A stretch of 64,000 nucleotides of DNA from Coriaria nepalensis (lineage: Eukaryota > Streptophyta > Magnoliopsida > Cucurbitales > Coriariaceae): positions 4,037,501-4,101,500 of the forward strand of contig CP114497.1 of NCBI GenBank assembly GCA_027186245.1, in the 5' to 3' direction. Both the position numbers and the translations under genes were made by a program. The notes under the pieces were generated by a model, which saw nothing but the letters and a program-made list of their open reading frames with translations, ran no database searches and had not been told where the DNA came from. Positions 1-13,024 of this stretch are shown here, piece by piece; position 1 is the stretch's first letter; the number at the start of each line of letters is the position of its first letter.

Positions 1-1964
1 GGATGAATGAGTTAAAAAATGTGGTAAATGATTAAATTTTGAGCTAAAATTTTTATGGAACTCCCATAAGAGGTACCAATAAATGTGACCAAAATTAAAG
101 ATCAATGGCTTTTATGGATTATGAAATACAAAAAACCAAACCTCTAATAAGTACTTAAGAAAGTAGCCTAAACATTATGTTTTCAAGGTTAACTAGAATT
201 GCTAGAATCATAAGGTAAAAATGATAATCTAGAAGGCAAAACATGGACAAAAGTTACTCATTTAATCAAGCAAGTTATAATAAGAAAAAATTTAGAAATA
301 GATTCCAAAAAATAAATGAGAAATTTATACTGAGAATAAATTAATTAAATAGAAAAGCTTATAGAAAGTTATGATTTTATTAAATTAAGTTAAATTATTG
401 ATTGGAAAGCAAAAATGTTGACCTAGTATTGCGGAAGTACTCAAAACCCTTCAAGAAAAATATGGAATCCAGGTAAGTAGAAACCTCACATATAACATGA
501 AAACTATTTTTGAAACACGATGCGTTGTTTCTAATGATTACATGGCTGTTCATATTATTAATTGATTGGTAGTCATGAAATGATTAACTATTATGAGTAT
601 TATAATTGTTACAGAGCAACTTACAGAAAATTCTTGAACAACATATGCACTTAGGAGAATCATGAAAAGCTTACATCATATTTCATGTTAAGAAATTAAG
701 CGGTATATGAAGATAAAAAGAAATAAGATATAATATTTTACTGTTGAACCAACCTCCCAATAAAAGGGTCGAGGCTTAATAAAAACGGGATTGATTAAAA
801 TTATGCTCATACATGCCAAGGCATGCGATAACCATGAGCAAGTTCGGATCGGGTTGCTTCCCTATCTTTTCGTTGGTCAAACACTCAACTAGTACGTACA
901 CAGAGCCCAATAAAAGAAAAATTAAGAAAGTATAAGAAAGAGTAATATGGAAGCATGTAACCTTTACGAATATGGGTTTTAAGATTATTCAATATTATAT
1001 ATTTCATACATTATATACATTAATATGTATAACTGTTTTGTAAGTTATGTTTGTATTTGCTGAGCGAAAGCTCATGTCGTACTTTCTATGTTTTAGGCAC
1101 TAAAGGTAACCAACCAATTTAGTTACCATGAAAAACTTGTTGAGAGGGTGCAATGTACGTAGAAGAGGTAGTGGTGCTAGGAATAAGGTACATTGTAAAC
1201 TTCCGCTTTAATATCATAAATAATGACAGTTATAAATATTTTAGTGCATCGAAAAATTAGGCCAATATTTTGAGAACCGTCTTATAAGTGTTTTGAAATC
1301 TTCTAGCGGACACATTCACATTTACTAGTAGCTACTAATCAAGAAACCCATTTAATGAAAAAAGTTATAAAAAACTACTTTGAAACTAATTTCTTAGTAA
1401 AGAAATTTTAAAAATAAATAAATAAATAAAAGTCAATCTAATTTTAAGGAAAGTTTAAGTAAAGTAATGATCTGAACAGCTCATTGTTATAGGGTTGTAG
1501 TCTGTGTGGCACAAGGGCCTACTGATTTTTTGAATCCCAAAATGTCCAAATAATTAAAAATGTTTAGTTTGATGAGATTAGACTTTTTGGATTAATTTTG
1601 TAATCATTACGAGATCAACTCCCCCACATTTAATCTATAAAATTTGAGAAATTAAATGTTACAAAATGTTTGTAAAGTGTTAATTTTTTTAGAGAATTGA
1701 AATTTCTGAATTATTCTATTATGTACCAATAAAAGATGATTCAAAATTTAAATTTTGGAGAAAGAGTTCTTGGACTTAAAATATCTTATGAAATGGATTC
1801 TTTTGGATTGTAAATAGTTATATCTTGATAGAAGTTTCTCCAAGAACTACATTATTTTCTTGTTTTGAAAGAGTTTAAAACTTGAAAAAGATAATAACTT
1901 TGAAAATATTTTCAAAGTGTTAATAAAAACTTTGTATTGATAGATATATCAATTATGCATTGAA
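1..1964. other. AT-rich intergenic DNA, probably old LTR debris
   Basis: No open frame of useful length and no recognised protein similarity on either strand. The stretch 1040-1090 (a short GAGCGAAAGCTC palindrome) and the GC-richer island 740-900 have the look of LTR or 3'-untranslated retrotransposon sequence, but no termini, primer-binding site or target duplication could be placed, so no element is called. Confidence 0.4.
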
Positions 1965-1969
1965 ATGAA

Positions 1970-2240
1970 TTATTTTGATTAAATAGTTAATCATACAAAT
2001 TAAATCTAAATTGTTTAGATAAACACATCAATTGTTTGATTAAAGAGGTAATCATATAAGTTAAAATAAAGTTTTTTATATGAACTCGTGATCAGCATAA
2101 TAGGATATTGAATATGATTGATGGATAAAATGCAAATATGGTAAAACAATAAATAAACATAACTTGTTTGATTAAAGAGTTAATCATATAAGTTAAATCT
2201 AAAGTTATTTCGGTGAACTAATGATGAGCATAATTGAACA
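1970..2240. repeat. Degenerate tandem repeat, three copies
   Basis: A block beginning TTTGATTAAAGAGTTAATC and continuing into a conserved ATATAAGTTAAA stretch recurs near 1975, 2036 and 2166. Copies two and three share a longer tail ending in GATGAGCATAAT or a close variant. Spacing is uneven (about 61 and 130 bp). It lies just upstream of a copia leader and gag start, so it may belong to the untranslated leader of that element. Confidence 0.5.
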
Positions 2241-2489
2241 TTAAATATTCAAGTTTCATTGAATCATTCAATGGTCAACATGTCTGCATAATATGATGCA
2301 TACATAAGAATTTCAATGAAAATTCTCATTATATTGAACAGAAATCAAGATTACGTATGTATAGAGATACCAATGTGAGACCAAAAAATAATAAACCCCT
2401 TCTTGATAATATTAATTTTTTAACCTATGTAAGAATTTCTATATCGTGCCTTCTAAGATGTTACAATAAATTCTATTATAATCTATCAT

Positions 2490-2830
2490 TTAATCAGCTA
2501 TGGACATATAAGGGTTAGTTATTAATTAATTTATGAGCTAATTTGTTATTTATATGCATGAGATGCATGTGATCGTAACTATTATAACTATTTTTGGCTA
2601 TGGATACATATCAAAATAATAATTCTTATAGTTTCTATGTCATATGAACATATTGAGGTAAGCTTAATTATAAGACATGGTTAGCTACGGACACATGAGA
2701 CCATATTTTTCTAGAAGGAAGTAAATAAGTTTACATGTGATGTAATTGCGAAAGATGTTTTTCTACCTTACATATTATTATGGTTGGATATCGACACATG
2801 GGATCATAATATTCGATATGGGGGTTCTCT
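2490..2830 (+). repeat. Copia leader repeat, ~90-bp degenerate units
   Basis: A core resembling GGCTATGGACACATGAGA recurs near 2500, 2597, 2672 and 2783, about 80-110 bp apart, separated by AT-rich filler. The same core at similar spacing appears inverted at 22.94-23.25 kb, upstream of a second copia-like gag start. It is best read as the repetitive untranslated leader of a copia family. Confidence 0.55.
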
Positions 2831-2999
2831 ATCCATTACGAGAAATGAGTTTTCCAAGTTCGCTTAAAAGGATAAAGTGGATTGTAACAAAATAGTTGGA
2901 GTATAAATAAGATTAAAAAGTCTCTTAATTTTAGTATATGATAGATCTTACTAAGTTACTTATATTATGATTTTGTTTATTCTCATTAAAACAGAAATG

Positions 3000-3287
3000 A
3001 TGAGTAGTTCATTGCATTTAATCTTGGAACAAAATAATTTAGTTTGACTAACTATAGAAATTGGCGTAAGCAACTAAGAATAGTTCTCGAACATGAAAAA
3101 CTTGCTAATGTTTAAATAGATACCAATAAAGATGATTGAGATAATTGAGAAACTAGATGATCTGTATTTCTAATTAGACAAACGTGCTGCTTAAAAGAAG
3201 CCACCAAGCCAAGTTTGAGAAACGAGGCAAGGGTGGATCTTTCAAAGCAAAGAAGGTCATAGGCAACGAGGGGAGATCAGACATTGG
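3000..3287 (+). pseudogene. Ty1/copia gag fragment (N-terminal part)
   Basis: A start codon at 3000 opens a reading with MSSSLHLILEQNNL. After a one-frame slip this is followed by NYRNW and, further on, LRIVLEHEKLANV. The spacing of the N-Y-x-x-W and L-x-I-V-L motifs is typical of the UBN2/DUF4219 gag domain of plant copia elements. Near 3200-3280 a basic Gly/Lys-rich stretch (KRGKGGSFKAKK) matches the linker that normally precedes the gag CCHC knuckle. Several stops and a frame change show it is dead. The fragment is cut at 3288 by the start of a C-family LTR, so the knuckle and all of pol are missing here. Confidence 0.6.
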
Positions 3288-4345
3288 TGTTGGAAAACAG
3301 ATTTGAAAAATTCACAGCGGAAACGATTATTGGTCCTAGTATATAACCAAAATTTTCTATAGCAATCATTTATATATATACAAATTAATCCTTTATGGTA
3401 GATGAAGAAACATATCATAGTCCAGTGAATCAATTATTAAAACTCACACCATGATCTTTCAAGTCGATACTCAACACATTAGGACGTGTGTGAGCACATA
3501 GAGATAACAAGGTTTTATTTCACTTAAGGGTGATCTCTTCTCTCTTTTTTCTAACCTCTTTGAAATAATTAGAATATGATGAATTTATAGAATTCTATTA
3601 GATTTTCTTATTTAATAGTTTTTGTTTTATTTAAGCACTTTAAACAAACATAATACTAAATAATAAGATAATCATGAGATATCTTTGATTTGGTTAAATC
3701 TTTTCAAATTTAATTTAAAATAGATTCTTATCTATTTTAAATCAAATCATATCTTTAGTGATATTTATGATTTGGTCAAATATTTTCAACTTTAATTTAA
3801 AATAGAGTCTTATCTATTTTAAATCCAATCATATCTTATTTAAGTTTTAAATTAGTTTCTCAAACCAATTTAAATTTGACTTGCTTAATCTTATTATTAA
3901 ATTGATATCTCATAACAAATTAATATTTAGATAACATATTTAATTCAAAATTAAATATATTATTATTTTATTAAAGTGAATTTCGAAATTCACTATTTAA
4001 ATACATTTTTTAAATTAATTTATTCTTTAATTAAATAATTAATACTAATTATCTCATAATTATAAATTTGTTCTAGAAAACTATTTTCTTTGCAAGTAAG
4101 TTTTTTTTCAACATTTAGCACTCTTACCCTATATAATATTTTATAGAGACGACATAGGGACCATGAACCTATAATTTCAAGTTCCAATAAATTAGACCAT
4201 TAATTAAAATTTTTAATTGATATTATTATTACATACAATTCCATCCTCCAATAATTGATTTATAATTAGAGCTGGTCAAAATTACCATTTTACCCTTCTA
4301 ATTATCTCTCTATACTTAAGTTCTATTAATCCACTAATGAATAGC
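3288..4345 (+). mobile_element. C-family LTR, forward, truncated
   Basis: It begins TGTTGGAAAAC directly after copia gag sequence. It is recognisably the reverse complement of the solo LTR at 15354-17192: shared stretches include CGGAAACRATTATTGGTCC, the CTCACACCATRAT block and the alternating AT-rich middle. Similarity fades at about 4330-4350, so roughly the last 40% of the LTR is absent or replaced. The expected CAACA terminus and a matching target duplication were not found. Confidence 0.6.
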
Positions 4346-5413
4346 TAATTTATGAGAGTATGCAAATTGTATAATAATAGATTTATATCCATTTGTCAAA
4401 GCTTATCCACTTGGAATAATCAAGTCTCTTTTAAATTAAAGAGAAATTGATATTGTTATAAAGTTGTATACATAACAATATATATGGATTCATAACAAGA
4501 AATGCTAAGAGTTTTGTTTTTCCATTTAATAACTTCCATAGATAACCTCTATAAAATTTGGATACATAGTCTTATGAAGATTGAAATCCAAATTTACGAG
4601 AGATACGAGGAAGGAAATAAGATGGAAAATAAAAGAACATAAATATTATCCTTTCATGAGATCAAAGAGATGAATATAAATTTTATAAGTTTATTAAAAT
4701 ATACCTCATTGAGAATAAAATTCTTTCTCAGGGAAGTCCTCCTAGAACGTCATATGGAATGATGTTTTGGTATGTAAAAATCAAACTATATGAGATATGG
4801 TCAAATATGACTTACACATTGCACACGCTTATGTCAAACTAGACAATGACCCTAGAAATAACCACATACATAGTTAAAATGAGTCTCTCTAAATTTGCAT
4901 CAATTGATCCATATTGGATATTGATAAACTAAATCATATCATACCTATATGAGGTATGGAGATGATTGGTTCTCACCAAAAGCATGATACATATTAGTTA
5001 GAGATAAGATCTAATAGATGTTAATTTTTTGGAATATCCCTAGTAGGGACTAAGATATATCTTTCTCTAAATCTTATTAATCTAAATATGAGATTTTAGC
5101 CAAAGTAGATAAAGAAAGAGTGTGACTTTCTAAAAATTACAGTGGGAGTAAGGGAGTACTTGAATTAAGAAAAATTATCACAAAATTAACAAACAAATAA
5201 AAAAATCCTAGTTTGTTAGATTCTCACTAAAGAGGAACCTTCAAAAAAAAGAAACTGTGATTCCTCAATATACACTAACACTTGATTTATTTGCATATGA
5301 AAATTACATTTTCTTATTCAGAATAACATATAAAAGGTATATGAGATACAACCTAAATTTTTCATATAAAGACATAAAGTAGTTGTGACAGAAGCTTAAT
5401 CTAAGGATTGAAG
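4346..5413. other. AT-rich DNA with no gene recognised
   Basis: Nothing on either strand exceeds short chance frames. The block 4860-5010 is somewhat richer in GATACC/GGTATC-like words, but no primer-binding site, terminus or domain can be defined. Probably further decayed retrotransposon DNA. Confidence 0.35.
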
Positions 5414-7165
5414 TGTTACGATTTATGTATGCAAGCAGCGGATATGATAAATTAAAATTTTTCGGATCGAATCTGATTAGAACATAAATCCAAAGCCAAC
5501 AACAATCATACAACAAACATTAATCTCATTTATTTTAACGTTTTAGAAAGTACTGTAACGTTCGATCAAAATAAAATTTCAAGATTAAAAATAATTACAA
5601 ATTTGAACGAGCTAAGTGAGATAAATGAATAACCTTTTACTTCCCTTTAGATATCCTAATTGGAAAAACAGAGACACAGGTGTTTATCCTACAATCATTA
5701 TCCACACATTCTATTTTACTAAGTTAATTTTCTACTTTTAGATTCAACACATCAATCAAAGAGCTCGGGGAAAAGGGACGACAAAACTAGTGTTTCCGCT
5801 GCTAGGAAATTTGGCCAGGAGGAGAATATAGAACTCTTGATTTCAGCCAGCCCTAATAGATGTTTTATAATGCTTCATTAGGTTTAGGTTACCTAGTAAT
5901 TAACATTCTACTTTGACCCGATTACCTGTTAACTTGGTTAAGGATTTATTTAATCTAATTAAGTAAACAACATGTTAAAACACATCCTATGGCCGACCAC
6001 TTCATGGGTTTATGGCCTATGTGTTTTAATCAACATTTCACTAATTTAGCATGTGAAAATCCAATTAACAATTCGGCCCATTAATCCTTTAATGTCGAAC
6101 AATTAATTATGGACCTTTAGAAACCTTTTATATTTAAGTAAATTTCTGATATAATTTATTAATTTCTAATTAAATAATATCACACTTAGTTATGCTAGCA
6201 GAGCTATATGATAGTAGATTTCAAAAATTATTAATTTACCATTTTTCCCTTATAGTCAAACTATAAGTCAAATTGAAATTTTAGCCTTAAAATCAATATG
6301 GTTCATCTTGATGTGTGTGACTGATTAGATTCTACATCACATCAATAGGAGCATCTCATAATACTTTATGATTTTATGTCATTCACAATTAAATTCATTT
6401 AATTTAAAACTACTTTTTAATTAAATTCATTTAATTTAAAACTACTTTTTAATTAAATTCATTTAATTTAAAACTACTTTTTAATTAAATTCATTTAATT
6501 TAAAACTACTTTTTAATTAAACAGTTAATAATCAGCTCACGATTAAATAACTAAACTTTTAAATCAAGATTAACTTTTGGAAAAGTGTCAAACCAACCCG
6601 AGAGATGAGAAGTTATCAAATTCTAAGAGAATCTGTCATGATTATAAAAAACAATCCTTTTTTCTTGCTAATGTTCTGATTCATCTTAGGGCATGGTTTG
6701 ACTGTTAAACCATAATAGAAAATCATATGAACCATTATATTTTTAATAAACATTGACAATAGATTTACTGAAACTCTTTTCATACCATACTACTTTGCAA
6801 GGATTCCTTGTTCAATAAGGAATATAATTCATAGGACTTATTTTCAAATACATAAGTGATGGATTTTATGTTGATCACTCATAACTTTGATGTACAACAT
6901 CTTATACCCAATGTCTCATCTTGTTTTTACCTTTGATTAGGGCTCATTGTAATGATGTCAAAGCTTAAAACCAGACATATAAGATACCATGGTGATCTCA
7001 AGTCTAAAGTCCATATGTAATATAGTCATTAGATAATTCTCATTAATACTTAATATTCTTACCATTGAGAATTATCTAGATGTCACGTTCAGTAGCCTTT
7101 ATCTCTACTAAATACCTAAATAACCATCATGATGACCCACTAAATACCCATATAATCATCATTAT
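5414..7165 (-). mobile_element. B-family LTR, reverse, right end lost
   Basis: The left terminus TGTTACGATTTATG aligns with the B LTR start at 13064 (TGTTAATCTACGAG), and similarity continues through the shared blocks TTTTCTACTWTWAGATT, CAAAGAGCT and GGCATGGTTTRAC. It fades near 7130-7165, short of the CA terminus, so about 300 bp are missing. An array of 32-bp units (6387-6520) lies inside and is not present in the B copies at 13.06 or 61.8 kb. Confidence 0.65.
6387..6520. repeat. Perfect 32-bp tandem array, 4.2 copies
   Basis: Units start at 6387, 6419, 6451 and 6483, with a six-base partial fifth unit at 6515. Each unit begins AATTAAATTCATTTAATTTA and ends in a CTACTTTTT tail. By eye the four units are identical, in contrast to the heavily diverged LTR around them. 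The expansion is therefore young relative to the LTR, or has been homogenised. Confidence 0.95.
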
Positions 7166-7639
7166 AAAATAAAGGAATATGATTTTATAACATTAAAAAT
7201 CCAGTCAAGAGCATTATATAGTTCTTGAGAAAGATTGGGGATATGTTCTATATCTATAAAAATTATAGATTGAAATTAAAGTTATTCACAAGTCTCTAAT
7301 TTCAAATCAATGAATATGAAACCAAATCATGTTCCATGTTATGCTAATTGATTGATTCTATTAGTTGGAAGAGTTTCAATAAGAATTGACTGATAATTCA
7401 ATTAACAAAGAATGAATGTGTTATTGTTTTCGAGGCAACATAAGTGTTTTGGATGAATAGGTTTATAAATGAACTTATAAGGGTTCAGAGTATCATTAAT
7501 AACCTAGTAATCTACTACGATTACAAATAGTGCACAACGAAAGCAAAATAACCAAGGTTTCATAAACAATTCGTACATGTGTTACCTCATTTTCACTTTA
7601 TCTGAAAGAGTTTTGGAAGAGTTGTATTGAACACAAGAG
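7166..7639. other. AT-rich DNA between B and A LTR fragments
   Basis: No frame, domain or terminus recognised. It joins the truncated B LTR to the first recognisable A-family LTR sequence and probably includes badly decayed LTR DNA. Confidence 0.35.
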
Positions 7640-9169
7640 AATTAACATTAACAAATAACAAATGAGATTTGTGTGGTGACTACGGTACTTGTGATTCTTA
7701 GACCTGAGATCACCCCAGAACTAGCGTATTAGATATCATGCTTTGATATCATTCTACATGATCCTTGACAAGGGTGATAAGATGGGATAAGGTAGGTGTT
7801 TGATATCATTCTATATGTTCAAGTATGTGCACTCTATATAATGATAAGATGGAATCCATCACCTCTATATAAGAGGAAAGGTTTTATGAATGATATGTCT
7901 TATGTATTGAAGAAATCATTGTGCAAAGTAGTGTGGAAGGATTAATCTAGTACAATAATAGTCATCTACAGTTCTTTTTTAGTTTTCTCATACTTTTCAT
8001 TACATGGGTGGCCCATACGCCTTACTAGAGACCAATGTGGTCAGATGGCTTAAGTTGATTGATCATGAAAGTTGATCATATTAACTATTTAGCTTAAGAG
8101 GTGTTTTAATGTCTAAAGTGTCCATTCATTAGAATGGATAAAATCCACAAGTTGTTATGGGGCCCATATAAATGCATAGTATTGAAACTATCTGGTAACA
8201 CACATAAAGGACGAGTAGATCAAGATTGAGTTCTAAATTGGATAATTTAGACTTGTTCTTAAAGAACTTGATTTAAAGAGTTTAATAATTAATTATTTTA
8301 ATTTGTTAAGTTTAGATCACCCCACACTACTAGCATACCTAAAATATAATTTACATTTCACGTGAAATTAAGTAATTTATAAGAGGAATATTAAATTGAT
8401 TAAATTAATTAATTAAATGGAGATTTAATGAATTTAAGTCAAAACAAAATTTTTCAGGTTAGAAAGAGAGAAACTCGATGAGTCATTAAAATATTAATGA
8501 GCAAAACCAATTGTCTATTGAAAAAACCAAATTAGAGAAGGACAGTAATTTGGAATGATAACATTTTCGGGCCACGGTAAAAATAACAATGTGAGCCCAT
8601 GGTAAGAAATCATTGGGGTAAATAGGTAAGTGGAATAATGTGACCCCACTTGGAATTACATTATTCATCAGTTCCCACTTGCAAAACTAGGAACTAGGAA
8701 TTAGGGAAAGATGTTTTATCTTTTCCAATTATTTAATTGATGATAACTTTGACCAGAAGCCAACGGTTTCTTCAAGTTTGTGAAAAACCATCCATGGTAA
8801 GTAATGTTTGATCATTATTTTATTTATGTTTATCAGGATTCCGAATGAGTTTTATATTCATTTGCATCAACTCGTATCTTGATGTAGTCTAGTTGGATCG
8901 AGAGCCCGGATGTCAAATTTTGAAATGACACTTCTGCTTCGAGTTGGAGGAGATCCACAAACTTATAGTTTCTAGGTATAAAATATCCCTCCCTTCTCTT
9001 CATTCTATTTGTAGTTAGTGGACTAAATTAGGAAACAAAAAACCGCGATTTTGAATGTTTAGAGAAATATAGCATACTCTAGTGACCTTGATGTAGTTAG
9101 TCACTTGAATCGAATACCCAAAAATCACATTTTGAATGTGGCATTCTTCTACGGGTAAGTGAGTATTCA
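7640..9169 (+). mobile_element. A-family LTR, forward, 5' end lost
   Basis: It is the forward-strand partner of the A LTR that follows in inverted orientation. Shared landmarks, given for the forward strand, are GTGATTCT..ACCTGAG at 7690, TATCATGCTTTGATATCATT at 7735, TTTAATGTCTAAAGTGTCCA at 8107 and CTACTAGCATA at 8328. The 3' terminus reads GGGTAAGTGAGTATTCA, ending in the expected CA at 9169. The TG start is not recognisable, and the first few hundred bases of the ~2.03-kb LTR appear to be missing. Confidence 0.65.
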
Positions 9170-9199
9170 TTGACTTAACCTAATACTACTATAAGTTGA

Positions 9200-10997
9200 T
9201 GCATATTCACTTACCCAGAGCGAAATTCTATATTTGAAATATAACTTTTGGTATTTGATTCAAACGGCTACACCAAGATTGCAAAAGGTATGCAAAGTGT
9301 CTTAAACGTCAGGAATTTTAGTTTACAATTCCTAACTTAGTCAACTAACTAGGAATTTAATCAAGAGAAGAAAATGAGAGAAGACATATACCTAGAAATC
9401 CTCTCCTATAAGAACCTGATGGTTCTTCACTCTTTTCAAAAAAGTCGCTGCCAGGCAACACCAAAACTCATCGCCACCTCTATCAACTACCACAAGCTTA
9501 CCACAACCTCTAAAACATCTCCACATGGATAATAACTTCCAAGGTTTTATATTGGTTCAATCTCACATGAGATAGAACCTTGGAGATGAAGAAAGAAGGA
9601 GGTGTTTGAAAAGCTTGAGGAAAATCTCTCTTTTCTCTTTCTTACTTCAAGTGGTCAGAAACTATATTAGGAAACCCTAGAGAAGTGTGTCATTTTATAT
9701 GGGACAGGTTCTCTCTTCGACCAAGTCTCAGTTAGGCCTCTAAGGCCTAGTTCCGGAGTCCATTTTAATTCTTGATTTTTGGAAATTAAAACAAACTTTA
9801 TAATTCCAAAAATGTCCAACTTTACCCAATAAAGTCTGGACATTAATTTAGGCATTTCCACTTGAGCCCGATTAGGTCCATTTACACTTTAAGAACCAAC
9901 TGACCTTTCCTCTTTACCCAAAAAATATTGTTTCCTTAAATTCATTAAATCTATATTTAAAAAATATGTCTTATTAATTTAATATCTTTTTAATTAATTA
10001 CTTAATTCTAAATTAAATCTTAATCACTCTTTGGATATGCTAGTAGTGCGGGTATAACTTAGATTTAACAAGATAAACTAATTCATGATTAAAGTCTTTA
10101 AATCAACTTCTCTAAGAATGAGTCGAAATTCTCCAATTTAGACATCACCCAAGATGTAATAATCATTTATGTGTGTGACCTTAGGTCTACATTAAACCAG
10201 TAGATGGGCCCATTATAACTAGTAGATTTTATCCATAGAGTCAATGGACATTTAGACCTTAAAAATGCTTTTTTAAGTCAAATGATTAATATGATCAATT
10301 AACTTAAACCACCATATTGATATTAGTCTAGATAGTAAATAATATGCATCACCTATGTAATGAGAAGTATAAGCAAGCTCAACAAGAACCGATATTGGAT
10401 TGATCTTTTCATCTATTCATGGTCCCATATAGTCCTAGAGTTTGGTTTAATTGTTAAACTATACTATACTAGACTAACCCTACGAATTATATTATCCCTT
10501 ATGCAACTAGACAATAGATTTATAGAATTTATTTTTATACCATACTACTTTGCGCACATATTTCTTCATTGAATAAGGTAAATCATTCATAAAAACCTTC
10601 TGTCTAATATAGAGGTGATGAATCTCATCTAATCACCCTACAGATATTCCATACGAAAACACATGTCTAATGGTTCAGCCTTTAGTAACCCTTGGCTAGG
10701 GTCATGTTAAATGATATCAAAGCATGATATTCTGTATGTGAGTACTGTAGTGGCTCAGGTTTGAGAATCACAAGTACCATAGCCATGTGACATACCTCAT
10801 TAATAGTCAATATATTTACCAATGAGATTTCTTAAGTGATCATGTTTAGTGATTAAGTCTATACTAATCATCTACATGTCTATCCAGGTATTCTCTAATA
10901 CTGATGATTATGAGAATAAAATTCTTTATTTGAAGATGACAACATATATAGAAGTCTCTCTTGATTGTTATTATCCTATCATGACAATGTATGTCGG
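9200..10997 (-). mobile_element. A-family LTR, reverse, interrupted
   Basis: Its + strand begins TGCATATTCACTTACC, the inverted match of the preceding LTR terminus, 30 bp away. The landmarks ATGCTAGTAGTGCGGG (10036), GGACATTTAGACC (10247) and ATGATATCAAAGCATGATAT (10710) match A2 and the copy at 54.2 kb. It stops at GTCGG (10993-10997), where a second A LTR starts. The 54-kb copy continues past the equivalent point, which indicates insertional interruption rather than a natural end. Confidence 0.65.
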
Positions 10998-13024
10998 TGG
11001 ATCTTCGCTTACCTAGAGCCGATTGCAATTTTTGAAAAATGGCTACCAAATATTTGACCTAACTATTACTAAAGATCTTGAGTTGTCTGCAATGTTTACA
11101 CATTTGGAAGGCTTTTTTCATAAGTCTGGAGTAAAATCCACTAGGAATTATACTAGAAGAAGACTCTTATAGGTAGCAAAAACCTTCTCTAAAAAGGGGA
11201 AAATTGTCCACTCTTTCTCCTTAGTGTCTCTGCCGCCGTCACTTGTCACCACCATTGACTGCCCGTCACTGCTACCACTCGTTCTTGTTCAGATTCAAAA
11301 CCGTTACTTGGTCTCTAAAGGTATCCACATGAATTACAACTCTCGGATTTTCACTAATAAACTAAAAAAGAACTTTCTATTTTCTCGCTTTTCTCTATCT
11401 TCATGAGTGGTAAGGCTAAATCAATTTAACTTTCATTTAGGTTTCCTTGATAGTTTAAATTCCCAATTTTCTAGAAAATTAAAACTACTAATTATTTCAA
11501 AAAAAAATTCAAATTTTCTCCAATAAAATTTTCATATTTATTTTGAGCCTTCGCATGAGCCCGGTTTGGCCCATAAACGCTTTAATATCCAACCAGTTTT
11601 CACTTTAACCCAAAAAATATTGTTTGACTTTATATTTATCAAATATCCATTGAATAAATATTTTCTTCAATCAATGTTTTAATTAATTATTTAATTGTAA
11701 ATTAAATTTAAATCAGATTTTGGATATGCTAGTAGTGCAACTGTGATCTAAACTTAACAAATTAAACTAATTAATCATTTAACACTTTAAGAACGAGTCA
11801 AATTTTCCAAATTTAGATCTCCAACCTTTGATTCGATCATTCTTTATGTATGTGACCCAATAACTTCTATATTATGTGGGTAGGTGGGCCTCGCAACAAC
11901 TTAAGGGTTTTATTCATTCCTTATGAATGAATCAATAGAATCTTAAAAAACATTTTCAGTCAATCTAATAATTAAATTATCATGCATGATTAATCAACTT
12001 TAAACCACCATACCTACACTGGGTTCTAGTAAGGGGAATAGACCACTGGTACAATGCGAAGTTCCCGGAACCTCACAAAGAACCTGTAGTGACTACTATT
12101 GTACCAAAATGATTCTTCCATCTATGCCAACATCTCGATTAGTCCTAGGGCATCGTTTAAATGCTAAATTCTAATAGACATGACCATATTAATCATGCAA
12201 GTCCTTATGCAACTTCGACAATGGATCTATGGATAATTCTTTGACAACCATTCTACTTTGAGAAGATTCCTTGTTGAACAAGGTACATCACTCATAGGAT
12301 TTATCCTCTCGATAATAAGGTGATCCATCCTATCTTATCACCCTACAGACTTCACGTATAAGAACACATGCCCAATGGCTCATCCTCTTAGTGATTCATG
12401 GCTAAGGCCACATTGTATAATATCAAAGAATGATATCCCATTCGCCAACATTGTGGTGATCTCAAGTCTGAGAATCACAAGTACCATAGTCACTAGACGA
12501 GTCTCGTTACCAGTAACTATCATTTCCATTAAGACTCATCAAGTGATCACGTTCAATGATTAATCTTTTATTAATGACCTGTATGTCTCCCCTTATATTC
12601 TCCAATATTGATGATTATGATAACATCAATCTTCATAAGAAGATAACACAAGAAATAGTCTTCCTGAATTTTCAATATCCCTTTATAACAATCCTACATC
12701 TATGAATTGTTTGGGTCTTAGGCTTATCGCTCCTTGGGTCTCACCGAGCAAGATCACTATCCCAATCCCAAGAGCATTACCTAAAAATCGAGAATCTATC
12801 ATGCATTATATATTAACATACTTTCATGCATTTATTTTAACAAACATTATAATAAACAACTATTAAATATAAATGACCCAATCAGATATATAATAAACAA
12901 TTATAAAAAAAATAAATACAAAGTATTCAACAATATTGATAGTGTGTTACATTTAAGATTGAATCCTATAAAATATATGACCAAATGGGATATTTTCGCG
13001 TGGCTTGATGAGCATACACTTTCA
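10998..13024 (-). mobile_element. A-family 3' LTR (A2), reverse, complete ends
   Basis: The LTR has both TG..CA ends. The + strand starts TGGATCTTCGCTTACC and finishes ACACTTTCA, so the LTR sense strand starts TGAAAGTGTATGC. Length is 2027 bp. The base after CA begins ATCTCCCACTTG, which is the reverse complement of a polypurine tract (CAAGTGGGAGAT). It is therefore the 3' LTR of a reverse-strand element and not a solo LTR. No intact open frame lies inside. The short frames at 11224 and 12375 fall within LTR sequence. Confidence 0.75.

Noticed and set aside
6387..6520. CRISPR-like array
   Set aside because: The 32-bp units are directly adjacent with no spacers, inside a plant LTR. It is a simple tandem repeat.
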